Assembly: GCA_030591405.1 (NCBI GenBank)
Contig: JAUVBC010000192.1
Location: forward strand, 1-5,017
From: Candidatus Zixiibacteriota bacterium
GTDB taxonomy: Bacteria; Zixibacteria; MSB-5A5; GN15; PGXB01
Reading direction: 5' to 3'
Length of the DNA stretch: 5,017 nucleotides
Positions 4,033 to 5,017 of the stretch are shown here, piece by piece. Numbering within the stretch: position 1 is the stretch's first letter; every line of letters begins with the position of its first letter. The position numbers and the translations under genes are program-made. Below the pieces are notes generated by a model. It made no database searches and was not told the DNA's origin. It was given only the letters and a program-made list of their open reading frames with translations.

Positions 4033-5017
4033 TTATTTTCTTATAACGGCGATAATTGCTTTAACGCCGTTTATATTCCAATCTTTTCCTTCGGTTCCAG
4101 CCGAGAGCGGATTAACCAGCTCCATTTTATCGGCCAGCGTTTCACTGCAAATAGTAGTGCTGTACTTATCAAGTGCCGATTTTAACGGGTCAACCGTATC
4201 GATTAAAATCTCTATCCGATCAGTTACCTCGAATCCGGTCGATTTCCTCATATTCTGCACTTTGTTGACAATCTCTCTGGCGAAGCCCTCGTCACGTAAA
4301 TTATCGTTAATTTCAGTTCTTAATGCAACAGTTATTCCATCAGTAATATCAGCTGCAAATCCATCTTTTTCAATTTTGTCAATGATCAGATCGTCTGTCG
4401 CCAATTCAACTTCGGTTTCAGCGATATTCAATTTCAATACGCCGGATGATAAAAACTGTTTGAGATCATCCTGATTCAGTTTGGATATTTGAGCGGCGGT
4501 TTCTTTGGTATTTTTTCCTAAGCGTGAACCAGCGGAGGCAAAATTAAGTTTCGCCTGATAGCTGACTACTTCAGAGACATCTTTAAGTTCCTCGACCTCT
4601 TTGACATTGAGTTCATCTTTAATTATCTGTAGAACCGGGCCGACTTTTTCAAACTGCTTTTGTCCTGGAATATTAACCAGAACCCCGGCCAGCGGCTGAC
4701 GAACCTTAAGATTTTTGCGATTACGGGCAGCGCGACCGGTTGAGACGATTTTCTGCGCAAGCGCCATTGAATCTTCGATGTCTGATAAAATAAGCTGTTC
4801 GTCACAAACCGGATATTCGGTCATATGAACCGATTCGGGTCGTCCGTTATCTTTTTCGGCTTTAGTCAATTCGTTCCAGAAAAACTCCGAAGTGAATGGA
4901 CAGTAAGGGGCAATCAGACTAAAAGTTCCATGCAGAATTGAATATAGTGTTTGGTAGGCCCGCATCTTTGATGGATCATCTCCCGGAGCCCAGAACCGTC
5001 TGCGGTTAAGGCGAATA
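4033..5017 (-). CDS. ileS: Isoleucyl-tRNA synthetase, C-terminal part (5' end outside window)
   Basis: IleRS charges tRNA-Ile with isoleucine in the cytosol. Only about the last 327 residues are present; the reading frame runs without a break to the window edge, so an internal ATG at 4965 is not the true start. The first visible residues include NRRRFW (visible residues 4-9) and AYQTLY, which mark the anticodon-binding helical domain of IleRS. KVRQPLAGVLV (visible 104-114) and DELNVKEVEEL (visible 134-144) follow. The C-terminal extension contains RDEGFAREIVNKVQNMRK and TDRIEI, typical of eukaryote-like type 2 IleRS. There is no CXXC pair at the C-terminus, whereas E. coli-type (type 1) IleRS ends in a zinc finger. 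The catalytic HIGH and KMSKS motifs and the editing domain lie outside the window. The stop at 4033-4035 is followed at once by the ribosome site of the DksA-like gene, so it is the upstream member of an ileS/DksA-like/lspA operon. Confidence 0.96.
   Translation of the reverse strand, partial: IRLNRRRFWAPGDDPSKMRAYQTLYSILHGTFSLIAPYCPFTSEFFWNELTKAEKDNGRPESVHMTEYPVCDEQLILSDIEDSMALAQKIVSTGRAARNRKNLKVRQPLAGVLVNIPGQKQFEKVGPVLQIIKDELNVKEVEELKDVSEVVSYQAKLNFASAGSRLGKNTKETAAQISKLNQDDLKQFLSSGVLKLNIAETEVELATDDLIIDKIEKDGFAADITDGITVALRTEINDNLRDEGFAREIVNKVQNMRKSTGFEVTDRIEILIDTVDPLKSALDKYSTTICSETLADKMELVNPLSAGTEGKDWNINGVKAIIAVIRK

Noticed and set aside
2651..4474. Plus-strand open frames opposite mrp, lspA, the DksA-like gene and ileS
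   Set aside because: All lie antisense to strongly conserved genes, with low-complexity Ser/Ile/Leu-rich products and no family features.

Overview
This is a compact bacterial chromosomal segment in which every real gene lies on the minus strand. In the direction of transcription (high to low coordinates) the order is ileS (3' part only), a DksA/TraR-type zinc-finger gene, lspA, mrp, then dnaA. The DNA is moderately AT-rich. The IleS lacks a C-terminal zinc finger and the Mrp lacks the usual CXXC. The IleS/DksA-like/LspA grouping would fit an uncultured Gram-negative lineage, perhaps in the FCB or deltaproteobacterial neighbourhood. That placement is a weak inference from protein style and gene order only.

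Positions 3114-5017 hold a tight housekeeping operon. The ileS stop is 12 nt before the DksA-like gene, whose strong Shine-Dalgarno lies in that gap. lspA then starts inside the 3' end of the DksA-like gene. Positions 2998-3113 carry a good sigma-70-type promoter for mrp, a P-loop iron-sulfur carrier. Positions 1505-1920 form a 416-nt gene-free gap upstream of dnaA. It contains two perfect TTATCAACA DnaA boxes, a third near-match, a hairpin abutting one box, GC-rich patches, AT-rich DNA with repeated TACTATT units, and a plausible dnaA promoter. Positions 1-115, downstream of dnaA, carry a second set of DnaA-box-like nonamers.

The most interesting reading is that DnaA-box clusters flank dnaA on both sides, as in bipartite origins such as that of Bacillus subtilis. 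This would be the replication origin region, with dnaN expected just beyond position 1. The upstream boxes would also allow DnaA to control its own gene. I found no mobile element, CRISPR array, RNA gene or defence system, and no clearly new multi-gene system. The points worth a second look are the origin architecture, the cysteine-poor Mrp and a base-recognition change in DnaA domain IV.
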